Below are positions 14,540 through 19,716 of a DNA stretch of 19,716 nucleotides, piece after piece. A model generated the notes under the pieces. That model saw nothing but the letters and a program-made list of their open reading frames with translations, did no database searches and had not been told where the DNA came from. Numbering within the stretch: the stretch's first letter is position 1; each line of letters begins with the position of its first letter. The position numbers and the translations under genes are program-made. The DNA lies in contig DHFM01000047.1 in the NCBI GenBank assembly GCA_002400405.1, forward strand, positions 1 through 19,716. The letters are read 5' to 3'. This DNA comes from Candidatus Moranbacteria bacterium UBA4824 (lineage in GTDB: Bacteria > Patescibacteriota > Minisyncoccia > Moranbacterales > UBA2206).

Positions 14540-14818
14540 TTAAAAAACCGTTTTAGAGAGCCGAGCGTTGCGACCCTCCGCTAAACTACCAATAACTGAC
14601 CCCGAAATTTTTTTCCTTAAGGAATAAAATTTCGGGATGTTCTTTTTGATGAGTTTTTGCGTATACTCACCCAAACTGTAATATTCCTCCCAAAAAAGAT
14701 CCCAGACATTCTTATCTTTTTTTATCAAGCCAACAATCGACTCGATTTGATCTCTTTTTTCTTCAGGCTTTTCTATTTTCCTTATTGCCTGAAGTATTAC
14801 GCCCGTTACTGTTTTCAA
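14540..14818 (-). CDS. Small basic protein of unknown function (92 residues, TTG start)
   Basis: The start is TTG at 14816-14818, with GGAGG 7 nt upstream. The protein begins MKTVTGVILQAIRKIEK, is helical and rich in Lys and Glu, and ends in a Gly/Ser/Arg-rich tail (SGSVIGSLAEGRNARLSKTV). The N-terminal 70 residues could form a helical bundle; an aromatic patch WDLFWEEYYSL lies at about 39-49. No membrane segment or known motif is seen. It is the first gene of a two-gene operon with the 53-residue protein and diverges from leader/attenuator copy 2. No convincing promoter was found. Confidence 0.6.
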   Translation of the reverse strand: MKTVTGVILQAIRKIEKPEEKRDQIESIVGLIKKDKNVWDLFWEEYYSLGEYTQKLIKKNIPKFYSLRKKISGSVIGSLAEGRNARLSKTVF

Positions 14819-14903
14819 GCCAGCCCCTCCTTTGCTTAAAATTGTCAGATTAATATTAATTTTTCATCTTTATACATTACCAAAAAAAACAAATTCGAGC
14901 AAG

Positions 14904-14932
14904 TTGACAAAAAACAACCCCGTTGCTATATT
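14904..14932 (+). promoter_or_regulatory. Strong promoter of leader/attenuator copy 2
   Basis: TTGACA (14904-14909) and TATATT (14927-14932) are 17 nt apart. The predicted start, seven bases after the -10, falls on the A of the leader ATG (14939), so the transcript should be truly leaderless. Confidence 0.82.
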
Positions 14933-14938
14933 TGTCTT

Positions 14939-15016
14939 ATGAAAAAGATTCTGACAAACTCATTACCGCAACCGATAAGCCCAAAATCATCCTTGAGGTT
15001 GTTTGTTAGCGTTTAA
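14939..15016 (+). CDS. Leader peptide, copy 2 (25 codons, Pro-containing, ends LRLFVSV)
   Basis: The 25-residue frame begins MKKILTNS, continues LPQPISPKSS with three Pro codons (CCG 14966-14968, CCG 14972-14974, CCA 14981-14983), and ends LRLFVSV with TAA. It has the same length as copy 1, the same last seven residues and an identical 26-nt block (14993-15018 versus 807-832); the rest of the peptide differs. It has no Shine-Dalgarno sequence and starts at or next to the predicted transcription start. The genes downstream are an unknown 115-residue protein and prolyl-tRNA synthetase. A Pro-codon leader in front of proS would fit an attenuation circuit that senses charged tRNA-Pro; this is inference. 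Confidence 0.77.
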   Translation: MKKILTNSLPQPISPKSSLRLFVSV

Positions 15017-15067
15017 AATACACAAAAATTGAACTTTATCAAACAGCCTTAAGTGGGCTGTTTTTTT
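14969..15067 (+). promoter_or_regulatory. Transcription attenuator, copy 2
   Basis: Segment 1 CAACC (14969-14973) pairs with GGTTG (14997-15001). Segment 2 CTTGAGG (14992-14998) pairs with segment 3 CCTTAAG (15047-15053), seven pairs with one G-U. Segment 3 is also the 5' arm and loop of the terminator. Segment 1 overlaps the Pro codons, so a ribosome waiting for Pro-tRNA would favour read-through. The design equals copy 1, while the stems differ in sequence. Confidence 0.75.
15041..15067 (+). terminator. Intrinsic terminator of attenuator copy 2
   Basis: AAACAGCC (15041-15048) pairs perfectly with GGCTGTTT (15056-15063), and the T-run extends to 15067. Confidence 0.85.
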
Positions 15068-15070
15068 GTG

Positions 15071-15123
15071 TTTCCAATGGTGGAAATATGAGAATGAAGT
15101 TCTTTAATATTTCACAAAAGGAG
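15071..15123 (+). promoter_or_regulatory. Post-terminator hairpin, boxA-like motif and ribosome site, copy 2
   Basis: TTTCCA (15071-15076) pairs with TGGAAA (15081-15086). AAGTTCTTTAA (15097-15107) matches the boxA-like motif of copy 1. AGGAG (15119-15123) is then placed 8 nt before the ATG at 15132. Confidence 0.45.
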
Positions 15124-15131
15124 AAAATGCC

Positions 15132-15479
15132 ATGTTGGAATTTAATATTATGCCCACAGATAACGAAACAGCGATAGAGGCTAGCGATCTTCTAAAAACA
15201 ATTGGTGTCATAAGAGATGCTTCTAGCCTCTTTCATGGAGAATGCTTAGTCGCAATTAATGGCTATGATATTATTGCCTTAGCTGAAAATGTTTCACCGG
15301 CAAAAAACATCAACCGAGCTAATGTTTTTTATTTTCAAAAAATGAAAAAGAAGCATAAGTCAGAAATCAAGGTCGCATTTTTCAACATCATTTTCAACCG
15401 AAGATTCTGGCTAAGAAACAAAAACTCTGGAAATTTTAAAGAGAACTTTTCCAGAGAAAAGGAATATATGTTCTCTTGA
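15132..15479 (+). CDS. Unknown 115-residue protein behind attenuator copy 2
   Basis: The start has a good AGGAG at 8 nt; another ATG at 15127 opens only a short frame. The N-terminal half (MLEFNIMPTDNETAIEASDLL, then GECLVAINGYDIIALAENV) is acidic with alternating hydrophobic residues. The C-terminal half is strongly basic (QKMKKKHKSEIK, FNRRFWLRNK). No membrane helix and no known family are recognised. The stop is TGA, and the standard code gives a sensible end. It is the only gene between the attenuator and proS, so it is the direct target of the leader. A role linked to translation or nucleic-acid binding would fit the basic tail, but this is a guess. Confidence 0.6.
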   Translation: MLEFNIMPTDNETAIEASDLLKTIGVIRDASSLFHGECLVAINGYDIIALAENVSPAKNINRANVFYFQKMKKKHKSEIKVAFFNIIFNRRFWLRNKNSGNFKENFSREKEYMFS

Positions 15480-15486
15480 ATTTTCG

Positions 15487-15520
15487 AAAAAAAACAGAGG
15501 CGGTCAATGCACCGCCTCTG
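15487..15520 (-). terminator. Strong hairpin, terminator-like on the minus strand
   Basis: CAGAGGCGGT (15495-15504) pairs perfectly with ACCGCCTCTG (15511-15520). Eight A precede it, giving a T-run only on the minus strand. No minus-strand gene reads into it. On the plus strand it lacks a T-run, so some read-through from the 115-residue gene into proS is possible. Confidence 0.6.
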
Positions 15521-15535
15521 CCATAAATTTCTACT

Positions 15536-15564
15536 TTGACAAACATCCAAATAACCCATATTCT
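15536..15564 (+). promoter_or_regulatory. Promoter of proS
   Basis: TTGACA (15536-15541), 17 nt, TATTCT (15559-15564). The predicted start lies about 20 nt before the proS ATG, which has no Shine-Dalgarno sequence. Confidence 0.72.
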
Positions 15565-15591
15565 TAAGATAATCATTAATATAAAATTCAT

Positions 15592-16824
15592 ATGAAACAA
15601 TCACAACTTTTCACCAAAACTCAAAAAAATGCCCCGAAGGACGAAGTGAGCCTAAATGCACAACTTCTTATTCGCGCCGGGTTTGTAGATAAACTTTCAG
15701 CTGGAATATACACGCTCCTTCCGCTTGGCTTGCGCGTTATCAAAAAAATAGAAAATATCATTCGAGAGGAAATCAATTCTATCGGTGGGCAAGAAATTTT
15801 TATGCCTTCACTTCATCCCAAGGAAAATTGGGAGATAACCAACCGCTGGAAAAGCTTGGATGAGGATATGTACAAAACCAAAGACAGCAGTGACAAAGAG
15901 TTTGTTCTTGCGCCGACACATGAAGAAGTTATTATTCCTCTCGCTAAAAAATTCATCAATTCCTACAAAGACCTGCCGTTTTCAGCCTATCAATTTCAAA
16001 ACAAATTCAGAAAAGAAAAAAGAGCCAAGTCCGGGATCCTCCGCGGACGCGAATTTATAATGAAAGATCTTTATTCTTTTCATCTTACCGAAGAAGATTT
16101 AAATGACTACTACGAAAAAGTCGACAAGGCTTATCTGCGAATTTTCGAACGCGCCGGTATCAAAGAAAAAACATACAAAACTTTTGCCTCAGGCGGAACA
16201 TTTTCAAAGTATTCGCATGAATATCAAACACTGACTCAAGCTGGCGAAGATATTATCTATATTTGCGAAAAATGCCACACTGCCGTTAATAAGGAAATCA
16301 TAGCTGACGTCGAAAATAAATGTCCAGAATGTGGAGAAAAATTAAGCAAAACAGAAAAGGCAGTTGAAGTGGGAAATATTTTTAAAAACAAAGATAAATA
16401 TACTCTCCCCTTTAAAGTTACCGCCAAAAACGAAAACAGTGAAGATATTTTACTTTTGACGGGTTGTTATGGAATAGGTCTTCAAAGATTAATGGGAACA
16501 ATTGTCGAAGTATTCAACGACGAAAGAGGCATCATCTGGCCAGAAACAGTAGCGCCTTTTAAGGTTCATCTGATTAGTCTTTCTCAAAATGAACAGGCAC
16601 AAGAGATTTATGATAATTTAGTCAAAAGTGGAATTGAAGTTCTCTATGATGATCGAGAAATTTCCGCCGGAGAAAAATTCGCAGACTCAGATCTCATCGG
16701 CATTCCCTACCGCATCGTTATCAGCAAAAAATCTTTGGAAAACGGAGGCGTAGAAATCAAGAAACGAAACGAAAAAGAAAGTAGGATTATAAAAATAGAA
16801 GATATCGCAAAAGAAATAAAATAA
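15592..16824 (+). CDS. proS: Prolyl-tRNA synthetase, short form without editing insertion
   Basis: ProRS charges tRNA-Pro with proline. The 410-residue class II enzyme shows LLPLGLRVIKKI (motif 1 region), the TxE loop APTHEE (107-112), motif 2 (FQNKFRKEKRAKSGILRGRE, 135-154) and motif 3 GCYGIGLQRLMG (291-302). The anticodon-binding domain occupies about 320-410. Between motifs 2 and 3 the roughly 180-residue INS editing domain of classical bacterial ProRS is missing; a short part with CEKC (225-228) and CPEC (244-247) stands there, which may bind zinc. Loss of INS usually means that Ala-tRNA-Pro must be cleared by a free-standing editing protein. The gene has its own promoter and terminator but may also receive read-through from attenuator copy 2. 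Confidence 0.93.
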   Translation: MKQSQLFTKTQKNAPKDEVSLNAQLLIRAGFVDKLSAGIYTLLPLGLRVIKKIENIIREEINSIGGQEIFMPSLHPKENWEITNRWKSLDEDMYKTKDSSDKEFVLAPTHEEVIIPLAKKFINSYKDLPFSAYQFQNKFRKEKRAKSGILRGREFIMKDLYSFHLTEEDLNDYYEKVDKAYLRIFERAGIKEKTYKTFASGGTFSKYSHEYQTLTQAGEDIIYICEKCHTAVNKEIIADVENKCPECGEKLSKTEKAVEVGNIFKNKDKYTLPFKVTAKNENSEDILLLTGCYGIGLQRLMGTIVEVFNDERGIIWPETVAPFKVHLISLSQNEQAQEIYDNLVKSGIEVLYDDREISAGEKFADSDLIGIPYRIVISKKSLENGGVEIKKRNEKESRIIKIEDIAKEIK

Positions 16825-16842
16825 AAAAAATACTTTCAAATT

Positions 16843-16873
16843 AAAAACAGACCTTTTTTGAGTCTGTTTTTTT
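16843..16873 (+). terminator. Terminator of proS
   Basis: AAAAACAGAC (16843-16852) pairs with GTCTGTTTTT (16862-16871) and ends in a T-run up to 16873. Confidence 0.85.
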
Positions 16874-16963
16874 ATTTATTTTTTCACTACCATATAAAAA
16901 CTCCTCGCCATTTTTCTTTTCCCAAAAGAAAAGTGGCAAAAAAGAAAAAGGCCATCTGGGCTC

Positions 16964-17085
16964 ATAGAAAGATAAATTTTCAACTTTTTTGCTAAAATTA
17001 TTAACTCGCTCGTCCCGATTACGGGACTTCACTCAAACAAGAATAATTTCTTAACGCGAAAAAGTTTCAATTTATATCTTTCTAT
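16964..17085. repeat. Long palindrome between proS and the deacetylase gene
   Basis: ATAGAAAGAT (16964-16973) and ATCTTTCTAT (17076-17085) are the perfect outer arms. The inner sequences AACTTTTT and AAAAAGTT, and ATTATT and AATAAT, continue the stem with small bulges. A GTCCCGattaCGGGAC stem (17012-17027) sits at the tip. A smaller palindrome, TTTTCTTTT and AAAGAAAA (16912-16932), lies to its left. Confidence 0.7.
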
Positions 17086-17245
17086 TTCGCAAGGATGGAT
17101 TAAAAATGCAAATACAAAATTATTTTTTTCTTAAATTCAGCCTTGCGAAACGTGCCATTATAAATTCGAGTGAGCTGGCGTTAAAAAATTTATCCTGTTT
17201 GAGCGAAGCGAGTTATAAATTTTAGCCAGCGAACGTAGAATTTAT
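17085..17245. repeat. Two further palindromes in the same gap
   Basis: TTTCGCAAGG (17085-17094) faces CCTTGCGAAA (17141-17150). Then ATAAATTC plus GCTGGC (17160-17179) face GCCAGC plus GAATTTAT (17225-17245), with a TTTGAGCGAAGCGAG sequence at the tip. The region 16874-17311 holds no gene that I can support. Confidence 0.65.
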
Positions 17246-17280
17246 TGGAGTGTGTAGCTTGGCTGAGAGTTCTTTTTGTT

Positions 17281-17305
17281 ACTTTTTCTTGCGGAAAGAA
17301 AAAGT
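17281..17305. repeat. Terminal small palindrome of the array
   Basis: ACTTTTTCTT (17281-17290) pairs with AAGAAAAAGT (17296-17305). It resembles the palindrome at 16912-16932 at the other edge of the array. Confidence 0.55.
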
Positions 17306-17311
17306 AAAGAG

Positions 17312-18058
17312 CTAAAAATTCTTCATCAAAAACTCATATTCATTCTTTCTCTCTGGATGAAAAACCAATTCTGTTTGAGTTTTTTCAATTAGATTTTCAA
17401 AAAATTCTTCGGGACTCTTTATCCAGTCAAAACTCACCAAAAAATCCGAAGTATTAAGCTCAAATGGATAACTTCTCGCAATGCCAAGGGGTGTGAGAAA
17501 AATCAAATTTCTTCTAAAGTTCATCAGTCTTAACTTGTCTAAAATAAAAGCCATTTTACCAAATTTTCCCCTACGCTTCAATTTTCCTAAACGGATATAG
17601 GATATCTTAAATTCTTCTTTTATCTTCAAGGCAGTTTTGAAAAGTGGCGGAAAAAAATGAACATGCTCATGCGAATTTATCCCATCCGGATATCTTCCAA
17701 AAATATTTTTGAATTCTTCAATTTGTTTTTTCCAAATTATTTTTACTTTTCCTGAACTATACCAGCCCGTCATAAAATCAAACAGAAAAATTGCTATTCT
17801 CTTAGTTGTTCCATCTTTTGATTCTTTTTCTTTTTTATCAAAAAAATTCTTTTCTAGAAGATGCAAATGAATGTCAATCTTCACTCCTGATTCCAAAAGA
17901 TCCTTGACTTCATCCTTGGAAATTTTTCCACCAATCATTACAGCTACCCGATCAATTTTTTTCTCCCGCGCCAATTCCAAAATCGCCCGATTAGCCTTCT
18001 CGCTTATCCCAAAATCATCCGCCGAAATTATTAGATTGTTTAAATGTTGTAAATACAT
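17312..18058 (-). CDS. YdjC/ChbG-like carbohydrate deacetylase
   Basis: YdjC-family enzymes are metal-dependent deacetylases acting on N-acetylated sugars, for example chitooligosaccharides for ChbG; related proteins modify glycolipids or other glycans. The 248-residue protein shows ISADDFG (11-17) with the catalytic and metal Asp, IDIHLHL with His64 and His66, and SHEHVHFFP with His130, His132 and His134. The late VFHPE block supplies another His. No signal peptide is present, so it should act in the cytoplasm. The start at 18058 has no Shine-Dalgarno sequence. It stands alone between repeat elements, downstream of the ABC exporter gene on the same strand. The substrate is unknown. Confidence 0.82.
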   Translation of the reverse strand: MYLQHLNNLIISADDFGISEKANRAILELAREKKIDRVAVMIGGKISKDEVKDLLESGVKIDIHLHLLEKNFFDKKEKESKDGTTKRIAIFLFDFMTGWYSSGKVKIIWKKQIEEFKNIFGRYPDGINSHEHVHFFPPLFKTALKIKEEFKISYIRLGKLKRRGKFGKMAFILDKLRLMNFRRNLIFLTPLGIARSYPFELNTSDFLVSFDWIKSPEEFFENLIEKTQTELVFHPERKNEYEFLMKNF

Positions 18059-18090
18059 AATTTTCTAATTTCTCTTTTCCTCCTCTCCTC

Positions 18091-18203
18091 GCGAGGTGAT
18101 TTTATTTTTTAGGAATTTTTCCTGTTTGAGAAAGTTTATTTTTTTATTTTTTGCGAGGCAGTTTTATTTTTGAGATAATTTACTGTTTGAGAAGGTCTAT
18201 TTT
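18091..18203. repeat. Imperfect direct repeat (62-nt period)
   Basis: A unit of about 52 nt beginning GCGAGG (18091 and 18153) is repeated. Both copies contain TTTTATTTTT and end with CTGTTTGAGAA, a G, and TATTTT. The CTGTTTGAG motif appears a third time near 17195 in the array beside proS. Confidence 0.6.
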
Positions 18204-18298
18204 ATCTGAAATTGTTTCGTTCCGCCGTTGCCTGTCGAAATAATTTCAGCTAGAAAATAGACCTTCGAGTTTAAATTATCTCAAAAACAAAACTTGCC
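18157..18298. repeat. 142-nt hairpin at the 3' end of the ABC exporter gene
   Basis: The outer arms 18157-18181 and 18272-18298 match from GGCA/TGCC through TTTTTGAGATAATTTA/TAAATTATCTCAAAAA. AAGGTCTATTTT (18192-18203) pairs with AAAATAGACCTT (18254-18265), and CTGAAATT (18206-18213) pairs with AATTTCAG (18242-18249). No T-run follows on either strand, so it is not a standard terminator. Confidence 0.75.
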
Positions 18299-18301
18299 GA
18301 G

Positions 18302-19716
18302 CTACTCCACGTCCCCCATATTCTGCAAATTAATAAGCTTCTCGTAAAGCCCGCCTCGAACATGAGAAAGCTCCACATGACTTCCCTCTTCAGCCACTTT
18401 CCCATTTTCCAAAACTATTATCTTGTCAGCTTTTTTGATCGTGCTCAAGCGATGCGCAATGATAATCACTGTTCTGTTCTTTCGAATTTTTTCCATGGCG
18501 TCTTGAATTAGTTTTTCCGAATAGGAATCCAGACTCGAAGTCGCTTCGTCAAAAATCAAAATTCGCGGATTAGCCAAAATTGACCTTGCGATTCCAAGAC
18601 GCTGTCTTTGTCCGCCAGAAAGTTTTATCCCCCGTTCTCCTACAATTGTGTCATAACCATCCTTAAGTTGAGTGATAAATTCTTCCGCATTAGCAATTCT
18701 CGCCGCCGCTTTTATCTCAGCCAAGCTAGCATTGGGCTTGGCATAAGCGATATTTTCTTTGACAGTTGAATTGAAAATTTCCACTTCCTGCGCCACAATA
18801 GCGATAAATTTTCGAAATGCATATAAATCATATTCTTTCAAATTTTTTCCATCCAGCAAAATTTCTCCTTTAGTTGGATCATAATGACGATATATCATTC
18901 GAGCAACTGTAGTTTTTCCTCCGCCCGACGGACCAACCAAGGCTGTCACACCCCCTGAACAAATTGAAAGATTCACTCCATCAAGCGCCTTATTTGCACT
19001 TTCTTTGTAGACAAAATCAACATTTCTAAATTCAATTGTTCCTTCAATGCTTTTTGGTTTCAATCCACGAGCCGAATTTTTTATTTCAGATTCTTCCAGC
19101 GACAATTCATAAAGTCTTTCCACCGCCTCTGCCGATTCCATAATTCGATCATACAACCGAGAAATTCTAAACAGTGACACTAGAGCTTTTTCCGAAATAG
19201 TATAGACAAAAACCAAACTTCCAACCGTGATGTGCCCTTTGATGACCAAATAAATTCCAAAAAGCAAAACAAACCCACGACCCAAATCGATAACCAAATT
19301 TCTGACTACATTATATTTCAATATCAAACTAAATTCATCAGTGACATTGTCTTTCACATTTTGTGTGGCAGCAGAAAATTGCCGGTACTCTCGAAGTTCT
19401 TGCACAAAAGATTTTACTGTATTAATGTTTATGATTGATTGTGTCATAAGACCGGCTGCCACTTCTTGATTGTTAAATCTTTTCATGCGAAACGGAAAAA
19501 CCATTCTATTGACTCGCAGTGTCAAAAAAACAAAAGCGGGAACAAAAATCAAAATAATGACTCCAAATATCCAATTCACCCAAAAAAGCGTCGCGGTAGT
19601 TAAAATAATTTGAAAAATGGTCGGTGCCACTTCCCAGAAAAAATTTCCAAAAAGATTGTCAATCTTATCCACCCCGCGACTGATTTTTATAATCTTACTG
19701 CCGGTGTTTTCTTTCT
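18302..19716 (-). CDS. ABC exporter, permease-ATPase fusion (5' end outside window)
   Basis: This is the C-terminal part of an MsbA/lipid- or drug-type ABC exporter. The frame stays open to the window edge (upstream residues KENTGSKIIKISRG), so the GTG at 19672 is not the true start. Transmembrane helices (about 15-50 and 130-170 from that GTG) are followed by an ATPase domain with Walker A GPSGGGKTT (247-255), a Q-loop, signature LSGGQRQRLG, Walker B ILIFDEATSSLD and switch His in IIAHRLST. All catalytic residues are present. Such half-transporters act as dimers. A 142-nt hairpin follows the stop. The substrate is unknown. Confidence 0.92.
   Translation of the reverse strand, partial: KENTGSKIIKISRGVDKIDNLFGNFFWEVAPTIFQIILTTATLFWVNWIFGVIILIFVPAFVFLTLRVNRMVFPFRMKRFNNQEVAAGLMTQSIININTVKSFVQELREYRQFSAATQNVKDNVTDEFSLILKYNVVRNLVIDLGRGFVLLFGIYLVIKGHITVGSLVFVYTISEKALVSLFRISRLYDRIMESAEAVERLYELSLEESEIKNSARGLKPKSIEGTIEFRNVDFVYKESANKALDGVNLSICSGGVTALVGPSGGGKTTVARMIYRHYDPTKGEILLDGKNLKEYDLYAFRKFIAIVAQEVEIFNSTVKENIAYAKPNASLAEIKAAARIANAEEFITQLKDGYDTIVGERGIKLSGGQRQRLGIARSILANPRILIFDEATSSLDSYSEKLIQDAMEKIRKNRTVIIIAHRLSTIKKADKIIVLENGKVAEEGSHVELSHVRGGLYEKLINLQNMGDVE

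Noticed and set aside
15477..15479. TGA read as Gly, as in some candidate phyla
   Set aside because: The only clear TGA ends a gene sensibly, and no secure gene in the window contains an in-frame TGA.
15335..15604. Minus-strand 89-codon frame upstream of the minus-strand terminator-like hairpin
   Set aside because: No ribosome site, overlaps the 115-residue gene and the proS start, and no recognisable protein.
16912..17305. CRISPR array
   Set aside because: The repeats are inverted, differ from each other and have no regular spacers or cas genes.

Overview
The window is AT-rich and densely packed. It resembles a small bacterial genome of the Patescibacteria (candidate phyla radiation) type. 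Points in favour are long A/T homopolymers, a short prolyl-tRNA synthetase without an editing insertion, a YerC/YecD-type TrpR-like protein, a membrane-anchored Cys/Glu-rich protein, and palindromic intergenic elements with a gagcgaagcgag core. This placement is an inference. No tRNA, rRNA, CRISPR or transposase was seen. The standard bacterial code fits every gene.

Left part (1-3740): a C-terminally short ABC-2 permease gene (minus strand) diverges from a plus-strand operon. That operon begins with a strong promoter, an almost leaderless 25-codon leader peptide and a transcription attenuator. It then encodes a phosphoribosyltransferase-HAD fusion and a nucleoside hydrolase. A terminator separates it from the convergent hisG. 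Middle (3738-8830, minus): HisG and a divergent HisI; a TrpR-like regulator with its own promoter and a palindrome at the start site; D-Ala-D-Ala ligase; cysteine synthase; then a Cys/Glu-rich membrane protein and a coiled-coil protein. Next (8843-14257, minus) is an isoprenoid (MEP) cluster read as ldcA (frameshifted), dxr, ispD, ispF, ispE, ispG. Two small unknown genes follow (14360-14818, minus) with a good terminator. Right part: a second copy of the leader-peptide/attenuator precedes a 115-residue unknown protein and then proS (plus). The window ends with a YdjC/ChbG-like deacetylase gene and the 3' part of an ABC exporter gene (minus), separated by palindromic repeat elements.

The most notable item is the pair of leader/attenuator modules at 712-950 and 14904-15123. 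They share promoter, peptide length (25 codons), an identical 26-nt block encoding the peptide C-terminus LRLFVSV plus stop, and a four-segment RNA switch. In that switch, CAACC:GGTTG competes with TTGAGG:CCTCAA, which competes with an intrinsic terminator, and the segment 2:3 pairing is kept although its bases differ. The variable part of the peptide holds four Arg codons in copy 1. In copy 2 it holds three Pro codons, upstream of proS.
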